From positions 2,542,001 through 2,606,000 of the forward strand of contig AP025685.1 in NCBI GenBank assembly GCA_022846635.1: a DNA stretch of 64,000 nucleotides, given 5' to 3'. The first letter of the stretch is position 1. Every line of letters begins with the position of its first letter. The DNA is from Salmonella enterica subsp. enterica serovar Choleraesuis. Its GTDB lineage: Bacteria; Pseudomonadota; Gammaproteobacteria; Enterobacterales; Enterobacteriaceae. The notes below the pieces were generated by a model. The model ran no database searches. It saw only the letters and a list, made by a program, of their open reading frames with translations, and had not been told where the DNA came from. Positions 52,236-60,686 of this stretch are shown in pieces. The position numbers and the translations under genes are program-made.

Positions 52236-53667
52236 GTCCGTTCCCCCCTTTGGTTTGTGCCTGATGTTTTTTAAACCAGCTACGGAAACTCTGACCATCC
52301 GCGGCAGGTAAATCTCGCGCCTCCGTCCATTCACCAATGGCCCCTATATTTAGCGGAGCCTTACCGTTTTTAATCAACAGATGCGCAGCGCGAGCGCCCG
52401 CTACCATGCCAACCTTCCATACACCAGGGCGCGCATTAGCCCAGGCAAATGCCACGGTTGCCCAGCGTTCAGCGGCAGGCCTCATGTCGCTTTCTACCAT
52501 CACCTGACGATGACGAAGGATCAGTTTCGACAAAGGAATTTTCACCGGGCAGACCATATCGCAGGCAGTGCATAACGAACAGGCGTACGGCAAGTCGTGG
52601 AAATCAGGATAGCCACCCAGCAGCGGCGAAAGCACCGCACCTATCGGCCCTGGATAAATTGAGCCATAACCGTGGCCGCCGATATGTCGATATGCCGGGC
52701 AGGTATTCATGCAAGCCCCGCAGCGGATACAACGCAGAACATCACGAAACTGCGAGCCGAGGATCTGTGAGCGACCATTGTCGACCACCACCAGGTGAAA
52801 CTCTTCCGGGCCATCAGCCTCTGAAGATGTACGCGGCCCGGTAAGCCAGGTGTTGTAACCGGTCAGCCGCGCGCCTACCGCGCTGCGTGCCAGCAAGGTT
52901 ATTAGTATGTCTACTTCTTCAAAGGTCGGCGCCAGCCGCTCCATTCCCATTACAGCAATATGTACCGGCGGCAGCGTAGTGCTCATACGGGCATTACCTT
53001 CGTTGGTTACCAGGCATACCGAGCCGGTCTGTGCGACGGCGAAGTTACAGCCGGTAACGCCAATATCTGCCTGAAGAAACCGTTCCCGCAGTTGGCTACG
53101 AACAAAACGGGTCATCGCTTCCGGCGTCTCGTCGCCTTGATATCCCAGTTTATCGTGCAACAGCTGGCGGATTTGATGCCGGTCTTTATGAATGGCCGGT
53201 ACTACCACGTGTGATGGCGCATCGTTGGCCAGTTGCAGAATATATTCCGCCAGGTCGGTCTCCAGTACGGTTACACCGATGGCTTCCAGCGCGGCATTCA
53301 TGCCAATCTCTTCTGTGACCATGGATTTGGCTTTAACCACCAGCCGGGCTTTGCGCCGCCGCGCCACGCTGGCGATATAGTCAGTAGCCTCTTCCCGGGT
53401 GGCGGCAAAGAAGATTTTGCCGCCATTTTTCTCAACGTTTTCGGAGAGCTGATATAGATAGCCATCAAGATTTTCCAGCACGTGATTGCGGATCTGCTCC
53501 GCACGGTCACGCCACTCTTCCCAATGGCCCAGCTCATCGACCATTTTTTGGCGGTTAGCACCAATCCGCTCCTGGGCATTGGCCACGGCTTTACGCATTA
53601 CGTTATTGCCAATTTCCTGGCGGATGCGGGTTTTGAAATCATCGATATTACTGGTTTTCAGATACAT
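52228..53667 (-). CDS. lutB: L-lactate utilisation iron-sulfur protein LutB/YkgF
   Basis: 479-residue iron-sulfur subunit. The N-terminal two-thirds is a DUF162-like domain; the C-terminal third has two ferredoxin-type 4Fe-4S motifs, CIRCGACMNTCPAY and CSLCTACDMVCPVKIP. With LutA and LutC it is thought to oxidise L-lactate to pyruvate. It follows lutA by 11 bp. E. coli carries the same trio (ykgEFG) elsewhere in its chromosome. Confidence 0.93.
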   Translation of the reverse strand: MYLKTSNIDDFKTRIRQEIGNNVMRKAVANAQERIGANRQKMVDELGHWEEWRDRAEQIRNHVLENLDGYLYQLSENVEKNGGKIFFAATREEATDYIASVARRRKARLVVKAKSMVTEEIGMNAALEAIGVTVLETDLAEYILQLANDAPSHVVVPAIHKDRHQIRQLLHDKLGYQGDETPEAMTRFVRSQLRERFLQADIGVTGCNFAVAQTGSVCLVTNEGNARMSTTLPPVHIAVMGMERLAPTFEEVDILITLLARSAVGARLTGYNTWLTGPRTSSEADGPEEFHLVVVDNGRSQILGSQFRDVLRCIRCGACMNTCPAYRHIGGHGYGSIYPGPIGAVLSPLLGGYPDFHDLPYACSLCTACDMVCPVKIPLSKLILRHRQVMVESDMRPAAERWATVAFAWANARPGVWKVGMVAGARAAHLLIKNGKAPLNIGAIGEWTEARDLPAADGQSFRSWFKKHQAQTKGGNGHE

Positions 53668-53678
53668 GCAGGCTCTCC

Positions 53679-54398
53679 TTAGCGGCTCATCAGCACTTCT
53701 GAGATATGCATCACTTTGACCGGCCGCCCTTCACGCTCTAAGCGACCGCCGATATTAATCAGGCAACTGACATCAGCTCCAATCAGATAGTCCGGCTTTG
53801 CCTCCATAATGTGTTCAACCTTCTCTTTCACCATCTCACCAGAAATAGCCGCCATCTTGACCGAGAAGGTACCGCCGAAACCGCAGCAGGTTTGCTGATC
53901 GGCAATCGGTAGTAACGTTAACCCCTCAACATGGCGCAATAGCGTAAGCGGCTCTTCTACCACACCGAGCTTGCGAAACAGGCTGCATGAAGGATGGTAA
54001 ACAGCAGAACCCGGCAGCCGTGCGCCCACGTCTTCTATCTTCAGGCAATGGACAATAAAAGAAGTTAGGTCCCACATTCGGGCCGCGACGCGTTCGGCTC
54101 TTTGGGCCCACTGCGGCTCAGCCGCTAAATAGTGTGCGTAATTTTTGATGGTATAAGTGCAGGATCCGGCAGGCGATACGATGGGATAATCATTCACTTC
54201 CAACGCCGCAATCAGGTTTTTCATTCCCGGAATTGCCGCGGCCACATATCCGCCGTTGATAGCCGGCTGGCCACAGCAGCCCTGGCGCTCAGGGAATATC
54301 ACTTCACATCCCAGTTTCTCTAGCAGCAGCACCGTGTCCTGCGCCATTTTCGATTTCACGACATCACCAATGCAGGTGACATAAAAATTGACCTTCAC
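53679..54398 (-). CDS. lutA: L-lactate utilisation protein LutA/YkgE
   Basis: 239-residue protein with two CCG domains typical of heterodisulfide-reductase-like subunits: QGCCGQPAINGGY and QTCCGFGGTFSVK. The GTG at 54398 was chosen because GGAGG lies five bases upstream and the protein then begins (M)KVNFYVTCIGDVV with the E. coli YkgE length. First gene of the operon; no lactate permease or LutR/LldR-type regulator is nearby. Confidence 0.92.
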   Translation of the reverse strand: MKVNFYVTCIGDVVKSKMAQDTVLLLEKLGCEVIFPERQGCCGQPAINGGYVAAAIPGMKNLIAALEVNDYPIVSPAGSCTYTIKNYAHYLAAEPQWAQRAERVAARMWDLTSFIVHCLKIEDVGARLPGSAVYHPSCSLFRKLGVVEEPLTLLRHVEGLTLLPIADQQTCCGFGGTFSVKMAAISGEMVKEKVEHIMEAKPDYLIGADVSCLINIGGRLEREGRPVKVMHISEVLMSR

Positions 54399-54475
54399 GA
54401 CATCCTCCCGTTTCTCATAGACCGGGAAAGGCACGCCCTCCCCGGGCAATATTCATCGGTAACTCGCTATTGTCT

Positions 54476-54494
54476 GTGATGAAATAACCATCAC
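54476..54494. promoter_or_regulatory. Candidate operator upstream of lutA
   Basis: Perfect palindrome GTGATG-N7-CATCAC, 78 bp before the lutA start, in the 292-bp gap after the TonB receptor gene. It has the size and position of a repressor site; the regulator is unknown. Nothing else was found in this gap. Confidence 0.4.
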
Positions 54495-54690
54495 TTATCC
54501 AGGCCATTGTATGCCTGCTAAAAAATAAGCGCAGCCATTTGTATGATAAAATCGACACAGGTACTCTTTTTTGGCAAAACGAATAACAACGGGGGGTTAA
54601 AAGGAAGAAAATTGAGGGGGAATAGCGGCCCGGATGAGCCGCCAGAATGACTATCCGCTGAGGAAACGAGAGTTTCCCAACGGTTGGCTA

Positions 54691-56931
54691 TCAGAAATCA
54701 ACGCTCATGCTTAAACGCACGGTACGCGGATCGCCCTGATAAATGTAAGTACCGGAATCATCTACAGACTCCCAGTATTTCTCATCAGTGACGTTTTCAA
54801 CGTTGGCACGCCAGGTGATGGTCTGATCTTTAACCTTCATGCTGTAACGCATCCCCAGATCGAGCCGGGTCCAGCTATCCAGCTTCACGGTGTTGCTGGC
54901 ATTGGCATACTGACTGCCGTTATGAATAACAAAACCGGTGGCGGTCAAGTTCTGTACCCAAGGCAAATCCCATTCGCCGCTTAGGGTATACACCGCACGC
55001 GCCACGCCTACGGCGTCATTTCCGTTATTCGCGCCGCCGGTGGTGCCGCTAAGTTTAGGATCCATCCACTGCGCCCCGCCCATCAGGCGCACGCCATATA
55101 CCGGTTCGCCAAATACATTCAGCTCAATACCCCGGTTGCGCTGCTCGCCGTTCAGCCCGTAGCGCTGTTGGTTATTACCAATATCCGTGAGCGCCCCGAC
55201 CGGCTTTTTAATTTCGAACAGCGCCAGGCTACCGCCAATGCGTCCAAAGTCGGCCTTGACCCCTACTTCGTTCTGTTTGGAAACCACTATCCCGGCTACG
55301 GTCCCCCGGTTTACCACGGTATCTGTACTCGGTGCCGTTGGGCCTGGCTGTAACGCTTCAATGTGGTTAGCGTATAGAGAGATGTTTTCCCACGGCTTAA
55401 CCACCAGCCCGTAGACTGGCGTAACTTTTTGCGCATCGAAACGGGTGGTTGGGTCTTCAACACCTTCATAGGAGTAATTGCGCACCCGCACTTCCTGACG
55501 CCGAGCACCCAGCGTTAGCATCACACGCTCATCCAGCACCGACAGGGTATCGGAGACTGACACGCCGCTGGTCACGACCCGGTTACGCACGTGGGGACTA
55601 TTCATATCTCCGCCCTGATAAACCGTGTCCGGATAATCGATATGCGATGGGTGATAGATATTCGTGTCGTAGCTTTTTGACATGGTATAGGCCGAGCTGG
55701 CCTTACGATAAACGCCTGAATAGCCAATATTGACGCTGTGGTCGACAAAGCCGGTGGCAAATTTGCCTCGCACTCCGGTCATTCCGGAGAATTGATCGGC
55801 TTTATAGCGGGTACCGAGGCGAGTCATTTTGGCATCGCCCTGATTATTCACTAGCTTAGGCGCGCTATATTCACCGCGTTCGTCGGTCTGGTTACCACCA
55901 AATCCTGCGTACCACGTCCAGTCCTGCGCAAAATCGTATTCACCGCGCCAGGCCGCGAAGCGGGTCATCATATCGCTATAGACCCAGGATTGGCCGTAGT
56001 TGCTGTCGTTATCCGGAACATGATCCACATCGGTAGCGCTGCCCAAACCTACGGCAATGCGGCCATGGTGGATCGTAGATTTATTCCAGCCCACATCCAG
56101 CGAGCTGCGGAATTGATCCCCATGATAATCCAGCCCCATAGTGGCAAGCGTGGTGCGGCTCTTCTGAGAGTCAACCCCGGTTTCGCCTTCACGATGCAGC
56201 AGGTTAACCCGCACGCCAAACTTGTCATCTTCACCAAACCGGCGGCCCACATCCAACGCCCCGCCCACCTGGGAATCGGAAGTGTAATCCACGCTGACCC
56301 GATTAATCGGTTCACTGGTTGCACGCTTCGGTTCGATATTGACCGCCCCGCCAATACCCGTCCCACCGGGAGGTACACCGTTCAGGAAAGCCGAGGAGCC
56401 TTTAATCACTTCTACCCGCTCAGCCAGATTGGTGCTGATTATCTGGCGCGGCAGTACGCCATATAGCCCGCCGTAAGAAATATCATCGCCATCCAGCAAG
56501 AACCCGCGCACCCGATATGATTGGCCGAAGTTACCGTAACCTCGCACCGGCTGCACGCTGGCGTCATAGCGAAGTACATCAGTTAATGTCTCAGCCTGAG
56601 TATCTTGAATCATTTTCGAGGTATAGCTGACGACGTTGAATGGTACATTCTTCGCCTCCTGCTCACCCAACAGCCCCAGACGACCGCCGTTTGCTACCTG
56701 TCCATCGAGATAGGCAGGAACCAACTCATTGCCACCAGCTTTGAAATTATCTTCCGGTGTTGCCACTACGGTAATGGTATCGCCGCCAGTCTGCTGGCTG
56801 GAAACATTTGACGGTGCCGGGCTGGAGGCCGGCTCAGCGGCACCGGCAGAAAGCGAAGCCGTTGCAGTGGCGACCACAACGGCAAGTAGACGAGGTGGAA
56901 AGGCAATAAGCCCCTGATCCCTAAAGCGCAT
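54691..56931 (-). CDS. TonB-dependent siderophore receptor (ferrichrome-receptor-like)
   Basis: 746-residue outer-membrane receptor. A signal peptide (to about residue 31, SAGAA) is followed by a TonB-box-like TITVVA, a plug domain (about 75-200, with QDTQAETLTDVLRYDASVQP and GSSAFLNGVPPGG) and a 22-strand barrel ending in the aromatic VRLSMSVDF. It resembles hydroxamate siderophore receptors of the FcuA/FhuE type; the ligand is not certain. A Fur box lies upstream. It stands where E. coli has curli genes and has no siderophore genes beside it. Confidence 0.88.
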   Translation of the reverse strand: MRFRDQGLIAFPPRLLAVVVATATASLSAGAAEPASSPAPSNVSSQQTGGDTITVVATPEDNFKAGGNELVPAYLDGQVANGGRLGLLGEQEAKNVPFNVVSYTSKMIQDTQAETLTDVLRYDASVQPVRGYGNFGQSYRVRGFLLDGDDISYGGLYGVLPRQIISTNLAERVEVIKGSSAFLNGVPPGGTGIGGAVNIEPKRATSEPINRVSVDYTSDSQVGGALDVGRRFGEDDKFGVRVNLLHREGETGVDSQKSRTTLATMGLDYHGDQFRSSLDVGWNKSTIHHGRIAVGLGSATDVDHVPDNDSNYGQSWVYSDMMTRFAAWRGEYDFAQDWTWYAGFGGNQTDERGEYSAPKLVNNQGDAKMTRLGTRYKADQFSGMTGVRGKFATGFVDHSVNIGYSGVYRKASSAYTMSKSYDTNIYHPSHIDYPDTVYQGGDMNSPHVRNRVVTSGVSVSDTLSVLDERVMLTLGARRQEVRVRNYSYEGVEDPTTRFDAQKVTPVYGLVVKPWENISLYANHIEALQPGPTAPSTDTVVNRGTVAGIVVSKQNEVGVKADFGRIGGSLALFEIKKPVGALTDIGNNQQRYGLNGEQRNRGIELNVFGEPVYGVRLMGGAQWMDPKLSGTTGGANNGNDAVGVARAVYTLSGEWDLPWVQNLTATGFVIHNGSQYANASNTVKLDSWTRLDLGMRYSMKVKDQTITWRANVENVTDEKYWESVDDSGTYIYQGDPRTVRLSMSVDF

Positions 56932-56954
56932 AAAAGACGTCCCGCAAACAAAAA

Positions 56955-56969
56955 TGATAACGATTATTA
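56955..56969. promoter_or_regulatory. Fur box upstream of the TonB receptor
   Basis: TGATAACGATTATTA matches the 7-1-7 consensus TGATAAT-N-ATTATCA at 12 of 14 defined positions, 24 bp before the receptor start. It predicts iron repression. Confidence 0.8.
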
Positions 56970-57063
56970 TTCGGATAGGAATTATCTTTTTTTAGCGTCT
57001 TGATGCAAGTGGAAATTATTTGCAATACAGTTTGCGGGGACAATTTACGTATAGATGTGAAAC

Positions 57064-57092
57064 GCCCGGCGCTGAAATATCAGAAGCCGGGC
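57064..57092 (-). terminator. Hairpin after ycdZ
   Basis: 7-bp inverted repeat GCCCGGC / GCCGGGC with a 15-nt loop between ycdZ and the receptor gene. The T-run is poor, so this is a weak candidate. Confidence 0.4.
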
Positions 57093-57124
57093 ATTGCAGG
57101 TTGAAAGGTAATATTGAGCGCGCT

Positions 57125-57631
57125 TTAGCGCAGATTTGACTGCCGGCGTACAACATTCGCGGCAGGGGCCTGGATACTACGCGCTGCCAGAGTCTGCAAA
57201 CCATGGGCTGCAATGCGCATCGCACAACCAAACAGCAGGCCAATCCACAGGGCCGGAACCACGTGGAACCAGTCGCCGTTGCTGGCAAACATCGCGCTGG
57301 CACCGATAAATGTGCCGGGTACAAAGCTCAACCACTTGTGGCGGGCCTGGTAACACATAATAAAAGCGACTGCACCGGTAACGCCGTAACCAATGGCCGC
57401 ATAATGTGGCGCCAGAGCGTTAACGTAGCCAATAAATAGCGCCCAGAAGACGCCGCTGGTCATAGTACACAGCACAATTCCCTGCCCTTTCAAACCATCC
57501 TGGGTACAGGCAAATCCGGCGGTACATCCCAAAAATCCTGCCCAGGCGGGCAGCCCTAAAGAGACAGCAGCCCAGCCCCATACAGCAGAGAGCAGACCGG
57601 TCGTTATGGCCAAACATAGACGTAGATTCAT
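57125..57631 (-). CDS. ycdZ: DUF1097 membrane protein YcdZ
   Basis: 168-residue inner-membrane protein with about five hydrophobic segments, similar to E. coli YcdZ (163) in the stretches WGWAAVSLGLPAWAGFLGCTA and LSFVPGTFIGASAMFASNGD. The function is unknown. No strong ribosome site is visible; the ATG at 57631 (MNLRLCLAITTG) matches the family start better than the one four codons upstream. In E. coli csgG is its neighbour; here the TonB receptor is. Confidence 0.9.
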   Translation of the reverse strand: MNLRLCLAITTGLLSAVWGWAAVSLGLPAWAGFLGCTAGFACTQDGLKGQGIVLCTMTSGVFWALFIGYVNALAPHYAAIGYGVTGAVAFIMCYQARHKWLSFVPGTFIGASAMFASNGDWFHVVPALWIGLLFGCAMRIAAHGLQTLAARSIQAPAANVVRRQSNLR

Positions 57632-57726
57632 GGCGCGCAGCATAGCAAAACCGATACAGCACGCTGCGATCTACCGCACATTGGCGTTATTGCAGATGAA
57701 TATATCGCTATGATTTGTGACTAAAA

Positions 57727-58302
57727 TCACTCACTGGCGTCATCTTCATCATCATCTAAATCTTCTTCCAGCTCGTCCCACATTGCATCGATGGCTTCAC
57801 GGGTCAGCTCAGCTAAGGTGCGCCAGAACGGCTGGGTACTGAAAGCTTCAACCTTACCTAAGAAAGTGCCGCACCATGGCAGCAGATATTCGGCAAATAG
57901 CTGCTCTAACGCTTCAGATTCATCTTTCTGGCTCTGATCTTCAAGCCATGACGCCGCCAGCAGCAAGGTGCCAATATGGTCGGCTGGAGTGTCGCTAAGC
58001 GGCATACCGCGTTCGGTCAAAAACTGGCGTACCTCAGCTTCACTCGCGCCTTCTACCCAGGCAGAACGATATGGCGGAACGGCGCAATCTGCACCAACAA
58101 ACAAACGGTTATAGTCTGCGGCCAATACCTGAGGATCGCAGTTTTTTTGCAGACGCTCGAGCAGCGCATCCTGCTCCAGCGGCCAGTTTTGCGCCAGCTT
58201 ACCCTCACGCAGCAAAGTAAAAAGCGGCACCAGCAGCGGATCCTGCGGCTGGCGGTAATAGAGAGAGCCTAAAACCCGGCAAATTATCGAAAATTCATTC
58301 AT
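57727..58302 (-). CDS. ycdY: TorD-family chaperone YcdY
   Basis: 191-residue all-helical protein of the TorD/DmsD redox-enzyme maturation family. It begins MNEFSIICRVLGSLYYRQPQ and has the family signature PPYRSAWVEGASEAEVRQFL and PADHIGTLLLAASWLEDQ. E. coli YcdY assists insertion of zinc into YcdX, encoded 20 bp upstream. The acidic C-terminal tail (DDDEDDASE) is longer than in E. coli. Confidence 0.94.
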   Translation of the reverse strand: MNEFSIICRVLGSLYYRQPQDPLLVPLFTLLREGKLAQNWPLEQDALLERLQKNCDPQVLAADYNRLFVGADCAVPPYRSAWVEGASEAEVRQFLTERGMPLSDTPADHIGTLLLAASWLEDQSQKDESEALEQLFAEYLLPWCGTFLGKVEAFSTQPFWRTLAELTREAIDAMWDELEEDLDDDEDDASE

Positions 58303-58322
58303 CAAAGCAGTTCCCGTTTATT

Positions 58323-59060
58323 TCATAACCCAGCCAGTTCACCGATGGGCGAACGTCCACGCGCTTCCAGAAAATCCAGCAGACGGCGTGGAGTGACATT
58401 TAAGATACGTTCTTTAGGGAAGTTTACTTCATCGATAATCTTCTGGCATTGGTCAAATTCACCTAAGGTAAATGCGGTATGTGAATCTGAACCTAACGCC
58501 AGCCATCCGCCCGCATCGCGCACCGCTTCGGCAATAGCGCGGCAGTTCGACTCACTCCCTTTACGCGAATGAGTAAATGAGGAGTTATTCAGCTCTAACG
58601 CGACCTGATATTGCGCGGCGGCGGCGGCAATCGCTGGAATATCTACCGGGAACTTCGGGTTGCCGGGGTGACTGATGATATGCACCTCCCCTGCTGCCAT
58701 TGCTGCAATCATCGCCCTGGTATGAGTCTCTTTATCCTGCGGAGGAAAAACCGGCTCATGAAATCCGGCAATAATCAGGTCGAGACGCTCTAGCATCGGA
58801 CCAGTGCAGTCGATATCACCCTCAATATTTTTAATATTGGCTTCGATACCACGCAAAATTCCTACGCCATCCACTACTCGCGGCCAAACGTGCATATTCA
58901 TAAAGTGCCAGTAATGCGGCGCGTCCGCCATATCCGGCCCGTGGTCGGTAATAGCAAACAGTTTCATTCCTTTGGTTTTAGCAACAGCGATATAGTCGTG
59001 CAGGGTACTGTAGGCGTGGGTACTGGCAACGGTATGCATATGTAAATCAACGGGGTACAT
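58323..59060 (-). CDS. ycdX: PHP-domain phosphatase YcdX
   Basis: 245-residue trinuclear zinc phosphatase of the PHP superfamily. Metal ligands lie in [10 protein letters not shown] (His7, His9), [34 protein letters not shown] and GSDSHTAF. In E. coli it is linked to swarming, with YcdY as partner. It follows ghrA after a terminator. Confidence 0.95.
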   Translation of the reverse strand: MYPVDLHMHTVASTHAYSTLHDYIAVAKTKGMKLFAITDHGPDMADAPHYWHFMNMHVWPRVVDGVGILRGIEANIKNIEGDIDCTGPMLERLDLIIAGFHEPVFPPQDKETHTRAMIAAMAAGEVHIISHPGNPKFPVDIPAIAAAAAQYQVALELNNSSFTHSRKGSESNCRAIAEAVRDAGGWLALGSDSHTAFTLGEFDQCQKIIDEVNFPKERILNVTPRRLLDFLEARGRSPIGELAGL

Positions 59061-59081
59061 CTAACTCTCCTTAGCTTATAT

Positions 59082-59109
59082 AAATGGGCGGCACTCACGC
59101 CGCCCATTT
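59082..59109 (-). terminator. ghrA terminator
   Basis: 11-bp perfect stem AAATGGGCGGC / GCCGCCCATTT with a 6-nt loop, just after the ghrA stop in the ghrA-ycdX gap. Confidence 0.75.
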
Positions 59110-59113
59110 GCTA

Positions 59114-60055
59114 TTAATAACCTCGCTTAAGACTGACCTCACCGCCGGGACGGCGACCGGCGGCAATCTCACGGATGGTACGTGAAATATAATCAATCGC
59201 CTCCAGCGGGCGGGTGACGGCGGCGATGTGAGGAGTCATCGCGACCCTTGGATGTTTCCACAGCGCGCTATCTTCCGGTAGCGGCTCACGGGAGAACACA
59301 TCCAGCATTGCGCCTTTTACCTGGCCATTATCCAGCGCCGCCAGCAAATCATCTTCAACTAAGTGCACGCCGCGCGCCAGGTTAAGCACAAAAGCTTCCG
59401 GCTTCAGTTTGCCGAGCAACTCACTATTAATGATGCCGACGGTTTCCGGCGTGTTCGGCAGCAGGTTAATCAGCACTCGCGTACTGGCCAAAAACGCATC
59501 CAGCTCGTCATCACCGGCAAAGCTTGTCACCTGAGGATAAGTTTTGCGACTGCGGCTCCAGCAGCTCACAGGAAAATCCCAGGCGGTAAGGCTTTCAGCG
59601 ACTTTTCCGCCTAACACGCCAGCGCCCATGATTCCGATAGAGAACTCCTCGCGCGGGTAGTTTTCCAGCGGCTCCCAGCGCGCCTGAGACTTAAGCGCCT
59701 GGTAGTCATCAAAACGGCGGAACCAATGCAGCACCTGGCTTACCGCATACTCCTGCATCTGCTGGCCCATGCCGGTATCTTCCAGGCGATAAAGCGGTAC
59801 ACCTTCAGGCAGCATATCAGGATGGGCCTGAAGCTTAGACAGAATAGCATCGACGCCAGCACCGAGAGCAAACACCGCCTTGAGATCATGGCGACCGCTA
59901 AGCATCTCAACCGGTGGCTGCCACACCAGGGCGATATCCGCATGGCCATTATCGCCTTGCTTCCACTCACGCACCTTCGCATCTGGCAATGCCTCTTGCA
60001 GGTGAGAGATCCAGAATTCACTACTAAAGGTTGGGTGATAAAAAATAATATCCAT
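59114..60055 (-). CDS. ghrA: Glyoxylate/hydroxypyruvate reductase A
   Basis: 313-residue NADPH-dependent D-2-hydroxyacid dehydrogenase reducing glyoxylate and hydroxypyruvate. The Rossmann motif is in [16 protein letters not shown]; the active-site Arg is in [13 protein letters not shown] and the His in [11 protein letters not shown]. The second of two adjacent ATGs (60055) has AGGAG at six bases and matches the E. coli start [10 protein letters not shown]. Divergent from serX, its E. coli neighbour. Confidence 0.96.
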   Translation of the reverse strand: MDIIFYHPTFSSEFWISHLQEALPDAKVREWKQGDNGHADIALVWQPPVEMLSGRHDLKAVFALGAGVDAILSKLQAHPDMLPEGVPLYRLEDTGMGQQMQEYAVSQVLHWFRRFDDYQALKSQARWEPLENYPREEFSIGIMGAGVLGGKVAESLTAWDFPVSCWSRSRKTYPQVTSFAGDDELDAFLASTRVLINLLPNTPETVGIINSELLGKLKPEAFVLNLARGVHLVEDDLLAALDNGQVKGAMLDVFSREPLPEDSALWKHPRVAMTPHIAAVTRPLEAIDYISRTIREIAAGRRPGGEVSLKRGY

Positions 60056-60199
60056 CATTGTCTCCTTTTTTACCTAAGGCTCACCTGGATTGCGGGCGGT
60101 TGCAAGCGTCAATTGATGCTCAAACCGGCGACTACTGGTGTCAGGATCGACAAATTGGACGAAGTTTAGCTAACTGAATCAGATATATTAAAAAGTTCA

Positions 60200-60228
60200 T
60201 TGACCTGCCGACGCCTTTTACATACATT
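60200..60228 (+). promoter_or_regulatory. serX promoter
   Basis: -35 TTGACC and -10 TACATT with a 17-bp spacer, followed by a GC-rich discriminator (AGCGCCCG). The discriminator is the kind found in stringently controlled stable-RNA promoters. It lies 40 bp upstream of the tRNA. Confidence 0.8.
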
Positions 60229-60266
60229 AGCGCCCGTCCCAGCCGAGGCTGAGGCGACAACAATAT

Positions 60267-60354
60267 GGTGAGGTGTCCGAGTGGCTGAAGGAGCACGCCT
60301 GGAAAGTGTGTATACGGCAACGTATCGGGGGTTCGAATCCCCCCCTCACCGCCA
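60267..60354 (+). tRNA. serX: tRNA-Ser (anticodon GGA)
   Basis: 88-nt class II tRNA with encoded CCA. Acceptor arms GGTGAGG (60267-60273) and CCTCACC (60344-60350) pair fully; the anticodon stem CACGC / GTGTG encloses CT-GGA-AA with anticodon at 60301-60303. A long variable arm (TATACGG ... CGTATC) and the T-loop TTCGAAT are present. It matches E. coli serX in all parts checked. tRNA genes of this type often serve as integration sites. Confidence 0.98.
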
Positions 60355-60512
60355 TATTTGAAGAAGAGCTCGTACTCACGTACGGGCTTTTTTTTTCGCC
60401 TGTGGCATGCGCTGTGGGGGATGGAGAACCCCCGACACGGGGTTCGACTGCCGGTGAAACCGGCAGGACAGCGGAGCCTGCGACGCTGCCCGAAGGGCGA
60501 GCAAAGCGAGTC
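60336..60512 (+). repeat. rtT-like tandem repeat, unit A (177 bp)
   Basis: The unit opens with the last 19 nt of tRNA-Ser (AATCCCCCCCTCACCGCCA), followed by a terminator with nine T, then a GC-rich structured part with three hairpins: GAACCCC / GGGGTTC, CTGCCGGT / ACCGGCAG and GCCC-GAA-GGGC. It repeats directly in unit B with offset 177 bp. E. coli tyrT has 178-bp repeats that also begin with the last 19 nt of its tRNA. Confidence 0.85.
60368..60396 (+). terminator. serX terminator, copy A
   Basis: 8-bp stem GCTCGTAC / GTACGGGC (one G-T pair) with a TCAC loop and nine T, 14 bp after the tRNA end. Confidence 0.88.
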
Positions 60513-60686
60513 AATCCCCCCCTCACCGCCATATTTGAAGAAGAGCTCGTACTCACGTACGGGCTTTTTTTTCGCCTGTGGCACGCGCTGTGGGGGATGG
60601 AGAACCCCCGACTCGGGGTTCGACTGCCGGTGAAACCGGCAGGATAGCGGAGCCTGCGACGCTGCCCGAAGGGCGAGCAAAGTGAC
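60513..60686 (+). repeat. rtT-like tandem repeat, unit B
   Basis: Second copy, starting again with the 19-nt tRNA 3' end (60513-60531). It differs from unit A by about four substitutions and by one T less in the terminator run, and identity ends after GCAAAG near 60682. The tRNA body is not repeated, so this is not a second tRNA gene. Confidence 0.85.
60545..60572 (+). terminator. Terminator, copy B
   Basis: The same stem and loop as copy A, with eight T. It would stop transcripts that read through the first terminator, yielding a repeat-derived RNA of about 175 nt. Confidence 0.8.

Noticed and set aside
60513..60531. Repeated tRNA 3' end read as attL/attR of an integrated element
   Set aside because: Only 158 bp lie between the two 19-bp copies and hold a repeat, not an element; the 177-bp periodicity fits an rtT-like array better. 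A more distant att copy may lie outside the window.
60273..60647. Open frames of up to 124 to 214 codons across serX and its repeats on both strands
   Set aside because: They run through the tRNA and the two repeat units and repeat their own peptide; the sequence is explained by a structured tRNA region, and no ribosome site is seen.
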